Below the pieces are notes generated by a model, which was given only the letters and a program-made list of their open reading frames with translations, was not told the origin of the DNA and did no database searches. From Opitutia bacterium (GTDB lineage Bacteria; Verrucomicrobiota; Verrucomicrobiia; Opitutales; Opitutaceae), in contig JACRHT010000017.1 of the NCBI GenBank assembly GCA_016217545.1, positions 868,001 through 932,000 of the forward strand: a stretch of 64,000 bases of DNA, written 5' to 3'. Positions 63,673 to 64,000 of the stretch are shown in pieces. How positions within the stretch are numbered: the stretch's first letter is position 1; each line of letters opens with the position of its first letter. The position numbers and the translations under genes were made by a program.

Positions 63673-63808
63673 CGCGCCCCCGAGCCCTCCCACCACGCTC
63701 CCGTCGACGCGCGCCTCGTAGCGCTGCGTCCGTTGCGTTTGGCCGCGCCGGCCTCCGTCCGCGCGCGCACGTCCCCGTCTCCCTGCGCGTTTTTCGCGCT
63801 CCTTCGTC

Positions 63809-64000
63809 ATGCACTCGTTTTTCCGTTTCGCCGCTTCCCTCTCTCTCACGGCTCTGGTCGCCACCGCGTCCGAGCCCGCCTCTCCACCCGCCCGCGAGCC
63901 CGCCGTCGAACTCGACCCGTTGGTCGTCACCGGCGCCAGGGCCGCGCAGCCGCTCGTCGTCACCACTGATCCGAAAGCCCCCGCGCAACCCATGCCCGCG
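63809..64000 (+). CDS. TonB-dependent receptor, N-terminal fragment (runs off the window)
   Basis: Only 64 residues are inside the window. A signal peptide (MHSFFRFAASLSLTALVATA) is followed by a Pro-rich stretch and LDPLVVTGARAAQPLVV. The LDPLVVTG segment is the usual TonB-box/plug entry (xxPxVVTGxR) of outer-membrane receptors. The remaining plug and barrel would lie beyond 64000. The small CxxC gene upstream suggests a metal or metal-complex ligand. Confidence 0.85.
   Translation, partial: MHSFFRFAASLSLTALVATASEPASPPAREPAVELDPLVVTGARAAQPLVVTTDPKAPAQPMPA

Overview
The window is GC-rich, densely coding bacterial chromosome with no rRNA, tRNA, phage or CRISPR signature. Gene content points to Verrucomicrobiota, most likely Opitutaceae. 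The markers are an exosortase plus five PEP-CTERM proteins, a 7TM-DISM histidine kinase, a sucrose-phosphate-synthase-like sugar locus, many REP-type palindromes and short periodic tracts in leaders. The assignment is an inference; no marker gene was compared with a database.

Layout. 1-8.5 kb: S4-domain RNA-binding protein, PLD-like protein, HDOD-GAF regulator, then a TPR protein and an exosortase/EpsI fusion (reading frame broken by one base) followed by a PEP-CTERM protein. 8.6-17.5 kb: EttA, a spermidine-synthase-like protein, two YCII proteins, an arsenic operon (arsR-acr3-arsC) with a clear ArsR palindrome, an aquaporin, a frameshifted yjbQ, a thioesterase and an all-alpha dUTPase. 17.6-23.9 kb: a disordered RGG/His-rich protein, murA, a TetR/epimerase divergent pair sharing an operator, ruvB and a PH-like membrane protein. 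24-28.2 kb: creB-creC-creD, with a shortened CreD and REP elements inserted between the genes, plus an internally duplicated membrane protein. 28.4-33.9 kb: a phosphoesterase, a GT4 sugar-phosphate synthase with a fused HAD phosphatase/glycosidase, and a lectin-like PEP-CTERM protein. 34-41.1 kb: an SDR, folE2-queD, and a nucleotidyltransferase beside a 1106-residue GHMP-kinase/nucleotidyltransferase fusion. 41.3-48.3 kb: an MBL hydrolase, GlpT-like MFS transporter, pyruvate kinase, class A acid phosphatase, DUF1653 protein and CobW-type GTPase. 48.3-58.4 kb: a LuxR/7TM-DISM two-component pair, three PEP-CTERM proteins, a CPBP protease, a TIR membrane protein and a Fpg/Nei glycosylase. 58.6-64 kb: WD40 protein, EamA exporter, RluE-like enzyme, ChrA, a small CxxC protein and the start of a TonB-dependent receptor.

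The most unusual signal is non-coding. Imperfect tandem tracts with a 7-bp period end a few bases upstream of the start codons of at least five unrelated genes (arsC, murA, the HAD/glycosidase, the CobW GTPase, the WD40 gene). A second class with a 10-bp period lies upstream of ettA and chrA. Heptamer tracts also occur in frame inside the WD40 gene. Separately, several REP palindrome families sit exactly at gene edges: they supply the stop codons of ruvB and creC, abut the creC start codon, and are inserted in frame inside the CobW GTPase. A distinct TAATA-core palindrome lies in frame inside chrA.

Two conserved genes (exosortase and yjbQ) each need exactly one extra T to read through. This could be real decay, recoding or base-calling error.
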